Part shown: piece after piece, positions 6,392 to 6,445 of the stretch
How positions within the stretch are numbered: the first letter of the stretch is position 1
Layout: each line of letters starts with the position of its first letter
Assembly (NCBI GenBank): GCA_025350365.1
Contig: JANXXY010000428.1
Coordinates: 1 to 6,445, forward strand
DNA: 6,445 nucleotides
DNA from: Bacteroidales bacterium
GTDB lineage: Bacteria > Bacteroidota > Bacteroidia > Bacteroidales > JAAUTT01
Direction of reading: 5' to 3'
Made by a program: the position numbers and the translations under genes
Notes under the pieces: generated by a model
What the model saw: only the letters and a program-made list of their open reading frames with translations
The model's database searches: none
Told to the model about the DNA's origin: nothing

Positions 6392-6445
6392 ATTGGCGGC
6401 TGTCTGAATGAAGTCGAGGGACGAGACGGAATGAGTTCCGCCGGT
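6392..6445. repeat. GC-richer imperfect inverted repeat at the window edge
   Basis: GGCGG (6395-6399) pairs with CCGCC (6438-6442). The stem extends outward to 6392 and 6445 with an A-T and two G-T pairs, giving 8 pairs in all. Inside it, GTCT (6402-6405) faces AGAC (6424-6427), and TCG (6414-6416) faces CGA (6422-6424), so the whole stretch can fold into a branched or stacked hairpin. Its base composition is clearly richer in GC than the AT-rich DNA before it. It may be the start of a dispersed repeat or of another element that continues past the window, so the true boundary cannot be set. Confidence 0.4.

Overview
The window looks like a piece of an anaerobic, plant-polysaccharide-degrading Bacteroidota genome. 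The evidence is AT-rich DNA, start codons without Shine-Dalgarno sequences, a good match to the Bacteroidota promoter (TTTG, 18 nt, TAnnTTTG), secreted cellulases with signal peptides ending in SAQ, and a rubredoxin/rubrerythrin pair typical of anaerobes. The assignment is inferred from sequence features only. All five convincing genes lie on the + strand.

Layout: 1-258 is a regulatory leader with a direct repeat (13-22 and 39-48) and a good promoter (103-132). 259-1893 is a secreted GH5 endoglucanase-type hydrolase with a C-terminal CBM6-like domain. 1928-3706 is a secreted GH9 endoglucanase with an N-terminal Ig-like domain, starting 34 bp after the GH5 stop. 3765-4463 is a flavin-reductase/rubredoxin fusion ('high molecular weight rubredoxin' type), followed 39 bp later by rubrerythrin (4503-5081). 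A long hairpin (5090-5145) directly after rubrerythrin probably closes this transcription unit. 5311-6192 is a secreted or envelope polysaccharide deacetylase of the NodB/CE4 fold with altered metal-site motifs. 6193-6445 has no gene, but carries short duplicated sequences and an imperfect inverted repeat at the window edge that resemble a dispersed intergenic repeat.

Functional reading: the GH5 and GH9 enzymes probably act together on beta-1,4-glucan outside the cytoplasmic membrane. The next two genes are cytoplasmic and probably form an electron-transfer chain: NAD(P)H or reduced flavin, to the FMN domain, to the rubredoxin domain, to rubrerythrin, to peroxide. No terminator is visible between the cellulase pair and the redox pair, so readthrough is possible, but a weak promoter-like sequence also lies between them. 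The CE4-like protein appears to be a separate unit. I see no phage genes, transposase, CRISPR array, tRNA or rRNA. Nothing amounts to a clearly new system. The most unusual items are the redox fusion placed behind cellulases, the non-canonical CE4 active site, the long hairpin after rubrerythrin, and the 3' repeat cluster.
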